Assembly (NCBI RefSeq): GCF_026240905.1
Contig: NZ_JAPEVI010000003.1
Location: 2,666,001 to 2,730,000 of the forward strand
DNA from: Roseibium salinum
GTDB lineage: Bacteria; Pseudomonadota; Alphaproteobacteria; Rhizobiales; Stappiaceae
DNA: 64,000 bases
Reading direction: 5' to 3'
Part shown: positions 56,801 through 64,000 of the stretch, piece after piece
Layout of the letters: each line of letters begins with the position of its first letter
Position numbering within the stretch: position 1 is the stretch's first letter
The notes under the pieces: model-generated
Database searches by the model: none
What the model was told of the DNA's origin: nothing
Seen by the model: the letters and a program-made list of their open reading frames with translations, nothing else
Translations under genes and position numbers: made by a program

Positions 56801-59800
56801 TTCGACATTCCCGTCTACATGCTTGACCGGTTGGGACAGGGTCGTCGAGTAGCTGTAGGTCACCTCGTCCGCAGCCGGACCGGCGGTGGCGCCGGTGATC
56901 TCGATGCGGATCACTTCCGTAGCGCCACCATTGACCGTGCCGACCAGATCGCCGCTGTTCAGGGCGAAGGTCACGTTCTGGCCGTCCAGCGTCTGAAACT
57001 GGTTGTCCAGGCCTGCGGTGTCGACCAGGACGATCGACCCCAGCAGATCGGCCGGAACATCGTCACCGAAGGAGACGATCGCTTCGCCGGAACCGTCGGT
57101 CAGGCTTTCCGTGGAGTCTGTTTCGTCGTTGCGCGGCGTTGTCGTGTCGTCGTTGGCAAAGGCGAAGCCGTCCTCGTCCACTTCGAGGTCGGTCGTGCTC
57201 TCGACCGTGGGTGTGGAGTCGGGAGAAAGCGTGATCGTCACGGTCGCCTGTGAAGTGTCGCCGTCACCATCCGTAATTGTGTAGTCGAATGTGACCGTGC
57301 CTTCTTCACCGTCAATCGGCTCATAGGTGAAGCTACCGTTCGCATTGAGCGTCAGGATGCCAGGACCATTCGTGTCTGTCGAAGAAAGCGAGTTCGCGAC
57401 AAGCTCAACCGCCGGCGTATCCTGGCCGTCCGACCCGAAATCGTCCTCGCCATTGCCGTTGTTGCTCAACACATTGCCCGTGACATTTGCGTTTTCACCG
57501 GCTTGCACGAAAGCATCATTCTTCGCGATCGGCCCGTCGTCGTCGAAGCTGATGATGGAGCCGCTGTTGGTGATGATGTCGATCTGGTCGGCTTCGGTGA
57601 CCGTGTCGCCGTCGCCGTCGGTCCGGGTCACTTCATACTGAAGCTGCACCGCGCCGGCGGCGTCCAGCAGAAGATCCAGCTCGCTGTCGTGAAGGTTGCT
57701 GTCGTCACCATGATCGATCGCCTCAAAGAGCGTCGTCTGAAGCTGATAATTGCCGCCGCCAAGGTCGATGATCTGGATCGTGAAGACCGGATGGCCGTCC
57801 GTGTCCTCTCCGGTGATCGTCTTGCCGTCGACACTCAGAGTCAGTTCGATCGCCCCGCCATCCGTGGCTTCCAGGTTGGTCGCCAGCCCATCGCCGTTCG
57901 ACGGGAAGCCGACGAAGGTCAGGTCGCCAACAGTGCTGTCGCCGCCGTCGGAGCCAAAATCGCCCCCGATGGTGAACAGCGACGTCAGGCCGCCGGACAC
58001 ATTGGTAGTTACCTGACCAAGGCCGGGGCCGTCGTCGTCCATGTTGCCGTCGGCGGTTTCGCCGCTATCGTTCTCCCGGTCCGTTCCTTCGGTCTCGTCA
58101 AGCTCCATGACAAGCTCGTCGGCCGCATTGGCAACCGCCTCGACCGTCAGGGTAGGACCATCGTCGTCGAAGGAGATCAGCGAGCCGCTATCCGTCACCA
58201 GGTCGATCTGGTCCGCAACCGTGATCGTATCTCCATCGCCATCCGTGCGCGTCACTTCATACTGCAGCTGCAATGCACCCGCATCGGCAAGTTCAAGTGC
58301 AAGATTCGCATCGAACAGATTGCCGTCAGAGCCGTGGTCGATCGCTTCCAGCAATGTCGTCTGAAGCTGATAGACACCGCCACCCATATCCACGATGTCG
58401 ATCGTGAAGACCGTGTGGCCGTCCTGGTCGACACCCTTGATCTGCGTCGATGACACGTAGGTCAGGTCGATCGCACCGCCATCCGTCGCCGAAAGCGTCG
58501 TTGCAACCGGATCACCGTTGGTCGGAAGACCCACAAAACTCAACACACCCGCCGTCGTGCCCGCGCCGTCAGAACCGAAATCTCCTCCGGTCGTGAACAG
58601 CGACGTCAGGCCGCCGGACACATTGGTAGTTACCTGACCAAGGCCGGGGCCGTCGTCATCCGTGTTCCCGTCGGCGGTTTCGCCGCTATCGTTCTCCCGG
58701 TCCGTTCCTTCGGTCTCGTCAAGCTCCATGACAAGCTCGTCAGCCGCATTGGCAACCGCCTCGACCGTCAGGGTAGGACCATCGTCGTCGAAGGAGATCA
58801 GCGAGCCGCTATCGGTCACCAGGTCGATCTGCTCCGCAACCGTAACCGAGTCGCCGTCGCCATCGGTCCGGGTCACTTCATACTGGAGCTGCACCGCGCC
58901 CGCATCGGCAAGTTCAAGTGCAAGATTCGCATCGAACAGATTGCCGTCAGAGCCGTGGTCGATCGCTTCCAGCAATGTCGTCTGAAGCTGATAGACACCG
59001 CCACCCATATCCACGATCTCGATCGTGAAGACCGTGTGGCCGTCCTGGTCGACACCCTTGATCTGCGTCGATGACACGTAGGTCAGGTCGATCGCACCGC
59101 CATCCGTCGCCGAAAGCGTCGTTGCAACCGGATCACCGTTGGTCGGAAGACCCACAAAACTCAACAAACCCGCCGTCGTGCCCGCGCCGTCAGAACCGAA
59201 ATCTCCTCCGGTCGTGAACAGCGACGTCAGGCCGCCGGACACATTGGTAGTTACCTGACCAAGGCCGGGGCCGTCGTCATCCGTGTTGCCGTCGGCGGTT
59301 TCGCCGCTATCGTTCGCCCGGTCCGTTCCTTCGGTCTCGTCGAGCTCCATTCCAAGGGAATCGCCCGCATTCGCATCGGCAACAACCGTCAGAGAAGGAC
59401 CATCATCCTCAAACGCAAACGCACCTGTAATGTCCGCCGTCGCACTGGCCGTATCGCCATCGCCATCGGTGATTGTCGCCGTCAGTTGGATCAAGTTCGC
59501 GTTCAGCGTCTCTGCTTCCACACCTGTCTCGACGGGATCGTTTTTGTTGTCATGGAAAATCGAACGGTTCTGCGTCAGAGTCACGTCGCCCGTAGCCGGG
59601 TCAACTGAAATCACGAACGCAAGAGTACCGGTCGCGCCTTCCAGATAGCCCTCGATGCTGTCGCCGTTGACGCGCAGCAGAATGTTGTTCCCGGAGAGCG
59701 TGTCGTTCAGGCCGCTGTCGACACCGTCGCCGCCATTGACGCTCAGCGCATAGCTTATTGCGTCGACGTCCTGAACGTTGTCGTCGTCAGTGTCCTTGAA

Positions 59801-61087
59801 GCTGTCGGCGCCGAATACTGACGTGAACAGCGAAGCAAACGACACCGGACCTGCACTGTCGGTGATATCCGAGTCATCCGTCACCAGCGCCGGTATGGTG
59901 GTCTGAACCACCTGGATTGTCGGCACATCGTCCACGATCGTGAAATCAAAAGTGCCCACGTCCGTGAAGCCGTTGGCGTCTTCGGCCAGGATCCGGATAC
60001 CCTCGATCAAGGCATCCAGTTCTGTGGCGTATTCGTGCGGGAAGCCTTCAAGAAGCGTCACGTTGATCGAGACGGTACCGACCGTTTGCGGCGCGATATC
60101 GTCCGCACCCGGCGTGAAGTCGATGACCAGTTCGACGACCGGAACGCCGTCAGCAAGGATTGTCAGGGTGTGAGCGTCGACCGACAGTTCATACGTAAAG
60201 TCAGCCGTGAGGGATTCGCCGGTGACGTTGGTCGTCATCAGTGACAGATCACCGGTCCCGCCGTTATAGGGGTTGAAAACCACGTCCGTAACGCTGGACG
60301 AACCTGCCTGGATTGTCGCAACGAAACTCGTGGTTTCCCCGTCGCCGCTGGGGTTCGTTCCCGACGCGTCAAGGTCCGGATCGAACAGGTTCCCCGGATT
60401 CGTATCTCCGGTCGGATCAATCGAAATGATGGTGAGCGGAGTGATGACCGGGTCGCTTTCCTCAAGCAGAAAGTCCGTTGCCAGTTCCTCGCCCGTGAGC
60501 TCGGGGAACTGCAGGGCCGTGGGGCCCAGGAGGCCGAGGATGGGGCCGGCGTCGCCGAGGTTCGCGTTGACGACATCGAAATCGCCGCCGGAGCTGTCGG
60601 GGGTCGAGGTGGCGACCAGGGTGCCGCCGGGGCCGGCGGCGACGTTGATGCCGCTTTCCTGCAGAGCCGCGACCAGCGTCTCCTGCGGGATTTCGACACC
60701 GTCAATGAGGAAGGTCGGAACGTTGAGGGCGGCGTTCTCGATGGTTATTTCGGTGCCATCCGGCTGAATGAAGACGAGGTTCGCGCCCTCGATGATGGCA
60801 TTGTCCAGAGAAACATTGGCGGGCAGAACGACCTGGTTCTGGTCGTTGGCAGTGAAGACGGTCTGCTGGGAGCCTTCCTCGCCCTCGGCCGCAGGCTGAT
60901 CCGTGGCTGCCGCGTCTTCCGCGTCAACGGGGGAAATATCCTCGCCATCCGCCTGTGCAACGACGAGCGCCTCACCGGCAGCCGAATCGTTCTCGGCGCT
61001 CTGGCTCGGCGCGCCTTCCTGAGGGGCCGTTTCCTCCCACGATGCGGGGCTGGAAGTGAATTCGCTGCTGGTGTTTTCTGTGGACAT
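50807..61087 (-). CDS. Giant T1SS-143-repeat / RTX adhesin with LapA-like N-terminus
   Basis: A protein of about 3,426 residues secreted by a type I system. The N-terminus (1-200) is acidic, then reads NDQNQVVLPANVSLDNAIIE (81-100) and INVAAGPGG (147-155), which looks like a retention domain with a LapG-type AAG site. Then come T1SS-143-type repeats: an array of three about 207-residue units (about 560-1185) and eight nearly identical 160-residue units (about 1460-2740), rich in DGDGD Ca-binding turns. Near 3235-3305 there are RTX nonapeptides (GGAGNDTLDGG), followed by a C-terminal type I secretion signal. The ATG at 61087 has GGAGGG upstream. It is divergent from the BTLCP protease gene and close to an HlyD-type gene, so it probably acts as a surface adhesin or biofilm protein. 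Exact repeat number depends on correct assembly. Confidence 0.9.
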   Translation of the reverse strand: MSTENTSSEFTSSPASWEETAPQEGAPSQSAENDSAAGEALVVAQADGEDISPVDAEDAAATDQPAAEGEEGSQQTVFTANDQNQVVLPANVSLDNAIIEGANLVFIQPDGTEITIENAALNVPTFLIDGVEIPQETLVAALQESGINVAAGPGGTLVATSTPDSSGGDFDVVNANLGDAGPILGLLGPTALQFPELTGEELATDFLLEESDPVITPLTIISIDPTGDTNPGNLFDPDLDASGTNPSGDGETTSFVATIQAGSSSVTDVVFNPYNGGTGDLSLMTTNVTGESLTADFTYELSVDAHTLTILADGVPVVELVIDFTPGADDIAPQTVGTVSINVTLLEGFPHEYATELDALIEGIRILAEDANGFTDVGTFDFTIVDDVPTIQVVQTTIPALVTDDSDITDSAGPVSFASLFTSVFGADSFKDTDDDNVQDVDAISYALSVNGGDGVDSGLNDTLSGNNILLRVNGDSIEGYLEGATGTLAFVISVDPATGDVTLTQNRSIFHDNKNDPVETGVEAETLNANLIQLTATITDGDGDTASATADITGAFAFEDDGPSLTVVADANAGDSLGMELDETEGTDRANDSGETADGNTDDDGPGLGQVTTNVSGGLTSLFTTGGDFGSDGAGTTAGLLSFVGLPTNGDPVATTLSATDGGAIDLTYVSSTQIKGVDQDGHTVFTIEIVDMGGGVYQLQTTLLEAIDHGSDGNLFDANLALELADAGAVQLQYEVTRTDGDGDSVTVAEQIDLVTDSGSLISFDDDGPTLTVEAVANAADELVMELDETEGTDRENDSGETADGNTDDDGPGLGQVTTNVSGGLTSLFTTGGDFGSDGAGTTAGVLSFVGLPTNGDPVATTLSATDGGAIDLTYVSSTQIKGVDQDGHTVFTIDIVDMGGGVYQLQTTLLEAIDHGSDGNLFDANLALELADAGALQLQYEVTRTDGDGDTITVADQIDLVTDSGSLISFDDDGPTLTVEAVANAADELVMELDETEGTDRENDSGETADGNMDDDGPGLGQVTTNVSGGLTSLFTIGGDFGSDGGDSTVGDLTFVGFPSNGDGLATNLEATDGGAIELTLSVDGKTITGEDTDGHPVFTIQIIDLGGGNYQLQTTLFEAIDHGDDSNLHDSELDLLLDAAGAVQLQYEVTRTDGDGDTVTEADQIDIITNSGSIISFDDDGPIAKNDAFVQAGENANVTGNVLSNNGNGEDDFGSDGQDTPAVELVANSLSSTDTNGPGILTLNANGSFTYEPIDGEEGTVTFDYTITDGDGDTSQATVTITLSPDSTPTVESTTDLEVDEDGFAFANDDTTTPRNDETDSTESLTDGSGEAIVSFGDDVPADLLGSIVLVDTAGLDNQFQTLDGQNVTFALNSGDLVGTVNGGATEVIRIEITGATAGPAADEVTYSYSTTLSQPVKHVDGNVENSEFLTGVTFEVTDSDGDKAQGTFDVEVVDDVPSASDVTATPVLDDDAQSGGNLGGTGDVDNNATASGAAGALFTAGADGVQSISITGPSMTAIYVDGDGVATQEAVSWNAVTNADGSVTYTGSSASIATVAVLTVNVDGSYDYTQSAPVVSSASGTPGTEETDDFVFTVTVTDGDDDSDSSDLTIQINDDTPVASDVTATPVLDDDAQSGGNLGGTGDVDNNTTASGAAGALFTAGADGVQSISITGPSMTAIYVDGDGVATQEAVSWNAVTNADGSVTYTGSSASIATVAVLTVNVDGSYDYTQSAPVVSSASGTPGTEETDDFVFTVTVTDGDDDSDSSDLTIQINDDTPVASDVTATPVLDDDAQSGGNLGGTGDVDNNTTASGAAGALFTAGADGVQSISITGPSMTAIYVDGDGVATQEAVSWNAVTNADGSVTYTGSSASIATVAVLTVNVDGSYDYTQSAPVVSSASGTPGTEETDDFVFTVTVTDGDDDSDSSDLTIQINDDTPVASDVTATPVLDDDAQSGGNLGGTGDVDNNTTASGAAGALFTAGADGVQSISITGPSMTAIYVDGDGVATQEAVSWNAVTNADGSVTYTGSSASIATVAVLTVNVDGSYDYTQSAPVVSSASGTPGTEETDDFVFTVTVTDGDDDSDSSDLTIQINDDTPVASDVTATPVLDDDAQSGGNLGGTGDVDNNTTASGAAGALFTAGADGVQSISITGPSMTAIYVDGDGVATQEAVSWNAVTNADGSVTYTGSSASIATVAVLTVNVDGSYDYTQSAPVVSSASGTPGTEETDDFVFTVTVTDGDDDSDSSDLTIQINDDTPVASDVTATPVLDDDAQSGGNLGGTGDVDNNTTASGAAGALFTAGADGVQSISITGPSMTAIYVDGDGVATQEAVSWNAVTNADGSVTYTGSSASIATVAVLTVNVDGSYDYTQSAPVVSSASGTPGTEETDDFVFTVTVTDGDDDSDSSDLTIQINDDTPVASDVTATPVLDDDAQSGGNLGGTGDVDNNTTASGAAGALFTAGADGVQSISITGPSMTAIYVDGDGVATQEAVSWNAVTNADGSVTYTGSSASIATVAVLTVNVDGSYDYTQSAPVVSSASGTPGTEETDDFVFTVTVTDGDDDSDSSDLTIQINDDTPVASDVTATPVLDDDAQSGGNLGGTGDVDNNTTASGAAGALFTAGADGVQSISITGPSMTAIYVDGDGVATQEAVSWNAVTNADGSVTYTGSSASIATVAVLTVNVDGSYDYTQSAPVVSSASGTPGSEETDDFVFTVTVTDGDDDSDSSDLTIQINDDVPTNNSAIETVTVHEDALKFPTNLSQGNRENASQTTTAYITSSALAALVMFGADGAGAFTLNTSISGDTQLDSKGEDVMWNVNGSTIEGVAGVRVVFSIEEVANGTPEYDQAVVDGLIVDGDQLFRFELNDQIDHFPSGAGDSDTETLDIASAFVATDGDGDSVVLDAGLTVAIENDVPVFTLVNDGDGDGVVSLSALNPSVDTTYYGQFAEWDYGADEFQSITATGTNVSIASQSEGQIVLNLLENGDIVGVLTLNADGTDSLEVLHRDGETEFIPITDLSAVAGGPINPITVDPGTAADFNIVIRGSDGDANFLEADDQVNTSNQGWGVKGSSGQTLDTNESLRFSFVDDTNGTPYSVDDFRFAATGFTGGGGTSRTVTIRVYLDAALTQYDEVTLSTTSGAVLQVTSIDWSGAGGNASYISGNDIYGVEVINTGSGGYRVNGIEIGEQSNTPPADLDFDDIVVTITDGDNDTDTLSLDVHISGTTGDALTVEATAGTSGNDILNGTSGNDVLIGGAGNDTLDGGAGEDTLDGGAGNDILNGGASDDTLVGGFGEDTLAGGLGTDTLWGGELNGTGDGAVDTFVIDDATATDIIGDFEAGIDEVDLSALLTLALGTDVEGDGAAGGTPDYVHYNSVNGDLTVDQAGNAASGGGDVVANLGAGLGNETIKILFDDGAGGTGTDTV
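52870..56709 (-). repeat. Eight tandem 480-bp repeats in the adhesin gene
   Basis: The 480-bp unit (160 codons) starts near 52870, 53350, 53830, 54310, 54790, 55270, 55750 and 56230. By eye the six inner copies are base-for-base identical. The outer copies show single changes inside (52963 in the first, 56611 in the last) and diverge at the outer edges. In-frame units mean recombination would add or remove 160-residue domains without breaking the gene. Confidence 0.92.
57537..59402 (-). repeat. Three long (about 621-624 bp) repeats in the adhesin gene
   Basis: Units begin near 57537, 58161 and 58782 with the segment encoding SLISFDDDGP-type ends. The last two are nearly identical; the first is more diverged, mainly in its first half on the plus strand. 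Each encodes about 207 residues with the motif VMELDETEGTDRENDSGETA or a close variant. Confidence 0.85.
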
Positions 61088-61352
61088 GATAACCCTCCGT
61101 AATCTTAACGGCAGGTAAATCCCAATTCGCGTCCGTTGCAAGAGTTCCTTTACGTAAAAGCATACTATGATATGCAAAAGCCTACAATTTTAATTTAAAG
61201 TTAATGGGAACGTATAATTATATATACCCAGTTACTAACCTAAAAAATTACATAAAATTTTAGCATATACCTTCAGTTGCAATTTGCCACGTTTCTGAAC
61301 GACACGTTAATGCGGTTTTTCTAGCCTCGTGCTCAAACGAGGACAGAACTCC

Positions 61353-62435
61353 ATGAAGCGATTTTCAGGACCGAACCGCGCATTCCGTTTCTGCTTGATT
61401 GTGTCGTGCACCCTTTTCTCCGGCGCCCTTCTGGCCGCGCAGGGAAGCGCGGCGCTGGCGGCAGACGACATGCGCGAGGAAGGCCCGGACAGCGCCATGC
61501 GCGTTGCGATCACCCTTCGGGGCGCGGACCTGGCGACACCGGCGGTTCCGTTCCCGCAGGAGGCGCAGCAGCGCTTGAGCGGCACTGAGCCGGCATTCAT
61601 GCTTCCCCGCACGCTGCGGTCCCCCGGCCGGGTGCAGACCCGTTCCGCCCGGATCGTGACGCCGAGACCCAAACCCGTCCGCAGCGCCGGACTTGCGACC
61701 GGGCACCTGCGCGAAAAGGGCCGGTCCGATGCCAGCCGGCAGGCCGCTGGCCTGAGTTTCTTCGGAACCAAGGCAATCCGCTTCAGCAACATCGCCTCGG
61801 CGAAGGACTGGAACCGGGTGAAGCATCAGCGCATCGGCGGCACCGGGCCGGAATTTTGTGCAACGGATGACTGCAGGGAGCGGGCGGTCGTGCTTGTCGG
61901 TTTCTCGCGCTCGGCCGACAAGGGGTCGTTCTTCGCGACGCTGGAAAAGGCCAACCGCGTCGTCAACCAGAATATCAGATACCGGGAAGACCAGGTCACC
62001 TACAAGCGCCTGGACTATTGGGCGACCGCCGACGAGACCGTTCGCAACGGCGCCGGCGACTGCGAGGACTTCGCAATCCTCAAATACGCCCTGCTGCTCG
62101 AAGCCGGCGTGCCGGCCTCCAGCATGTCCCTGGTCGTTCTCAAGGACCTCAAGCGCGACCTGTTTCACGCCGTTCTCGCGGTGAGCACCAACAAGGGTCA
62201 TTTCATCCTCGACAACGTGGCGAGCCGCGTCTATCTGGACAAGGAAGTGCCGCACTATCGGCCGATGTTCTCCTTCTCCACGGACAGATCCTGGATTCAC
62301 GGATTGCCGACGGATGCCGCGCCGCAACGGGTTTCCTCGCTTGCTCAGATCGCCCCGGGCACGGACCGGTCCGCATCTCGGCTGCCTTTGAGCCGCAGCG
62401 ACTGGTCGGAGATCTATCCGGTCGAGCGTTTCTAG
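61353..62435 (+). CDS. BTLCP (LapG-like) periplasmic cysteine protease
   Basis: A 360-residue secreted transglutaminase-like cysteine protease. It has a signal peptide (about 1-37, ending LAA), a linker of about 100 residues, and the catalytic domain with Cys in NGAGDCEDFAILKYALL, His in RDLFHAVLAVS and Asp in HFILDNVASRVYL. LapG-type enzymes clip an AAG site in the N-terminal retention domain of a giant type I adhesin when c-di-GMP is low; here the likely substrate is the divergent adhesin gene 265 bp away. GAGGA precedes the ATG. The stop TAG sits exactly at the edge of MITE copy 2. No LapD homologue is in the window. Confidence 0.85.
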   Translation: MKRFSGPNRAFRFCLIVSCTLFSGALLAAQGSAALAADDMREEGPDSAMRVAITLRGADLATPAVPFPQEAQQRLSGTEPAFMLPRTLRSPGRVQTRSARIVTPRPKPVRSAGLATGHLREKGRSDASRQAAGLSFFGTKAIRFSNIASAKDWNRVKHQRIGGTGPEFCATDDCRERAVVLVGFSRSADKGSFFATLEKANRVVNQNIRYREDQVTYKRLDYWATADETVRNGAGDCEDFAILKYALLLEAGVPASSMSLVVLKDLKRDLFHAVLAVSTNKGHFILDNVASRVYLDKEVPHYRPMFSFSTDRSWIHGLPTDAAPQRVSSLAQIAPGTDRSASRLPLSRSDWSEIYPVERF

Positions 62436-62698
62436 GGTGTGGACCCATAAATGAGGATGAAATGGTTTGAGGCGGATTGCGCGTCCTCAAGAAGCGGAAG
62501 CGTAGGAAATGTGGTTCATTTTCAAGCCTTCCGCGACGTAGAGGAGGCGCAATCCGGTCAAATCCGAAGGACATGAAAATGGCTTCACCCCGCTTCGTCA
62601 GCGCGCTTGACCGGGCACACAGCCCGCTCTGCGCACCCTTCCTAACGGCGTTTCGCCATTTCTCATGCCATTTCGTCCTCATTTATGGGTCCGCACCC
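62435..62698. mobile_element. MITE-like element, copy 2 (264 bp)
   Basis: It has the same terminal inverted repeats as copy 1 (the right end here is a cleaner inverse of the left), TA on both flanks, and one extra base inside. It lies between the convergent protease and RHH-PAS genes. Removing it with one TA leaves the TAG stop of the protease gene intact, so the insertion did not change that protein. Confidence 0.82.
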
Positions 62699-62723
62699 TA
62701 GAGGCGAGTTCCCGGAAGATCGT

Positions 62724-63353
62724 TCAGGAGACCACGAAGCCCAGGATCGTCTGATGCTGCCATTCCGGGGCCAGCAGCGCGTTGATGCTGCCCCTCACGC
62801 GGCGTTCGTTCAGGCCGATGGCGAAACCGACGGTTATCGGCTGGTTGCGGCCTTGCTGCAATCGGGTGATCAGGTCTTCCATGGGCGTGTCGATCTGCAG
62901 CCGCAGGGATGCGTCGGGGGCTTGCGTGTCCGCGCCGACAAAGTTGTTGCGCACGTATTTGAGGAAGGCCTGGTTCGTGTAGCGCAGCTTGCGGCTCGCC
63001 GACAGCGCGAAAACGGGGGACGGGCAGGCGTTGACCAGATGCTGGACGCTGTTTTCGGAGAACCACGACCGCGCCTCCCCCAGTTCTTCGCTCAAGGCAT
63101 GAATGCAGGTGTGCCTGACGGCGGAGGTGAGATTTGTCTCGTTGAGGTGCGCCTGCTCGATCGCAGCGACGACTTGACCGACCGAGAGCCGGTATTCCGT
63201 TGCGATGAATTCCAGGGCCGTCCAGAAGGAGCGCTCCAGCCGCATGGCGCGCCGGCCGTCCGGAACGGTCAGCGCCTTGAAAACGGGGGCAGACGCATCC
63301 GGGCGGGCGCGTTCGACCAGCTCCTGGAAGGCGGCCATGAAGTCGTCGGACAT
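62724..63353 (-). CDS. Ribbon-helix-helix plus PAS-like domain protein
   Basis: A 209-residue protein with two parts. Residues about 30-85 (GRRAMRLERSFWTALEFIAT, YRLSVGQVVAAIEQAHLNET, NLTSAVRHTCIHAL) match the RHH_4-type ribbon-helix-helix domain, a DNA-binding fold. Residues about 100-209 (VQHLVNACPSPVFALSASRK, LRYTNQAFLKYVRNNF) resemble a PAS sensor fold. Its ATG shares one base with the stop of the HlyD-type gene (TGATG), so the two are translationally coupled. It could be a sensor-regulator of secretion or adhesin genes. I know of no established name for this combination. Confidence 0.7.
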   Translation of the reverse strand: MSDDFMAAFQELVERARPDASAPVFKALTVPDGRRAMRLERSFWTALEFIATEYRLSVGQVVAAIEQAHLNETNLTSAVRHTCIHALSEELGEARSWFSENSVQHLVNACPSPVFALSASRKLRYTNQAFLKYVRNNFVGADTQAPDASLRLQIDTPMEDLITRLQQGRNQPITVGFAIGLNERRVRGSINALLAPEWQHQTILGFVVS

Positions 63354-64000
63354 CAGCGCTCCGTGAATGCTTCTTCCCTGGCCTTGTTCACCGGCTTGAG
63401 GAGGTACTGAAGGATTGTCTTCTGGCCGGTGAGAATGTCGACCGTGCAGACCATTCCCGGGGTGATCATGAAGCGCCGGCCGTTCCGTTCCAGGTAGGCC
63501 TTCCTGGTGCGCACCCTGACCTCGAAATAGGGCTCGCCGGTGCGCTCCTCCACAAAGGAATCGGAGCTGACATTGACGACTTCGCCTTCGAGCCCGCCGT
63601 AAATGGAGAAATCGAACGCCGAGATCTTCACCAGCGCCTCCTGCCCTGGCACGACGAACGCCACGTCCTTGGGCGAAATCCGGGCTTCAACAAGAAGCTC
63701 GTCCGACGTCGGCACCACTTCGGCAACCTGGTCGCCGGCATTCACGAACGAGCCGACGGTGTTCACTTCCAGCGCGTTGATGATGCCGTCGACGGGCGAG
63801 CGGATGTCCGTCCGTTCAACGCGGTTCGACTGGCCCCTTTCCGACTGCTCCAGAACCGACAATTCGGCCAGCGCGGCGGTTTTCTCCGTCAGCGCTTCCT
63901 GCCGGAATTTGAGATCCAGCTCTTCAAGCTGGAACCTGGCCTCCGCGATGGCGCCCTCGATCCTGGGAATCGACTCCTCAAGGACGTTGATCTGCCCCTG
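63353..64000 (-). CDS. HlyD/LapC-family type I secretion membrane-fusion protein, N-terminus missing
   Basis: The frame is open to the window edge (215 residues visible). It starts inside a coiled coil (IEGAIAEARFQLEELDLKFR), continues with the lipoyl-like TDIRSPVDGIINALEVNTVG (about residues 64-83 of the visible part), then the beta-barrel part and ends GMVCTVDILTGQKTILQYLL plus KPVNKAREEAFTER, a C-terminus typical of LapC/HlyD adaptors. It should link an inner-membrane ABC exporter to an outer-membrane TolC-type channel, here most likely for the neighbouring giant adhesin. Confidence 0.88.
   Translation of the reverse strand, partial: QGQINVLEESIPRIEGAIAEARFQLEELDLKFRQEALTEKTAALAELSVLEQSERGQSNRVERTDIRSPVDGIINALEVNTVGSFVNAGDQVAEVVPTSDELLVEARISPKDVAFVVPGQEALVKISAFDFSIYGGLEGEVVNVSSDSFVEERTGEPYFEVRVRTRKAYLERNGRRFMITPGMVCTVDILTGQKTILQYLLKPVNKAREEAFTER

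Noticed and set aside
52790..57253. A 1,487-codon open frame on the plus strand with repetitive Arg/His-rich protein
   Set aside because: It is the antisense shadow of the adhesin repeat array: it repeats every 480 bp, has an unnatural composition and no ribosome site.

Overview
The window is about 60% GC, gene-dense DNA from an alphaproteobacterium. A marine Hyphomicrobiales of the Stappiaceae type (Roseibium/Labrenzia-like) fits best. The evidence is a PdhS/PleC/DivJ-type cell-cycle histidine kinase, an Irr-type iron box, DUF2849, DUF6460 and BA14K-type genes, a DUF934-CysH-CysI-CysG sulfite block and a choXWV/betI-betA-betB osmoprotection locus. The taxon is an inference from gene content and was not tested by a search. 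No rRNA, tRNA or CRISPR array was recognised.

Layout. 1-5.2 kb: the 3' part of a very large PAS sensor kinase with a long acidic linker and an apparent frameshift, coupled to a DUF4336 gene. 5.3-8.6 kb: a ferric-iron binding protein behind an Irr-like box and its FbpB-type permease, separated by a terminator and a 263-bp MITE-like element; no ATPase gene is present. 8.8-12.6 kb: an FtsH-type protease, scoAB and a DUF6460 protein. 12.6-22.1 kb: a polyamine locus with potFGHI (potI frameshifted), two glutamine-synthetase-family genes, a GntR/FCD regulator and a putrescine-type aminotransferase. Two GTGATCAC palindromes are candidate operators. 22.2-24.8 kb: a DGPF/YciI protein with an ECF42-like sigma factor, then VOC and MAPEG proteins. 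24.9-29.7 kb: cysG, DUF2849, cysI, cysH and DUF934 on the minus strand. 30-37.4 kb: a thiolase-like protein, a GH13 alpha-glucosidase with a LacI-type operator, a glycosyltransferase, a degenerate REC/HD-GYP protein, a HI0933-type flavoprotein and a UPF0178 protein. 37.6-38.9 kb: a BA14K-like secreted protein, a candidate 33-residue ORF and a cold-shock protein. 38.9-46.2 kb: choline uptake (choXWV) divergent from betI-betA-betB. 46.3-50.6 kb: a class III adenylate cyclase, a low-complexity secreted protein, a periplasmic-binding-type lipoprotein and a small secreted protein.

The most interesting region is 50.8-64 kb. It encodes a type I secreted adhesin of about 3,426 residues with eight nearly perfect 480-bp tandem repeats. 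Divergent from it is a LapG-like (BTLCP) periplasmic protease. Next come a second copy of the MITE-like element, a small protein that joins a ribbon-helix-helix domain to a PAS-like domain, and the C-terminal part of an HlyD/LapC-type secretion adaptor. Together they look like a Lap-type module for surface retention and release of an adhesin, with an unusual RHH-PAS protein translationally coupled to the secretion machinery.

Two apparent single-base deletions in homopolymers (C7 in the kinase, A5 in potI) may be sequencing errors or real mutations.
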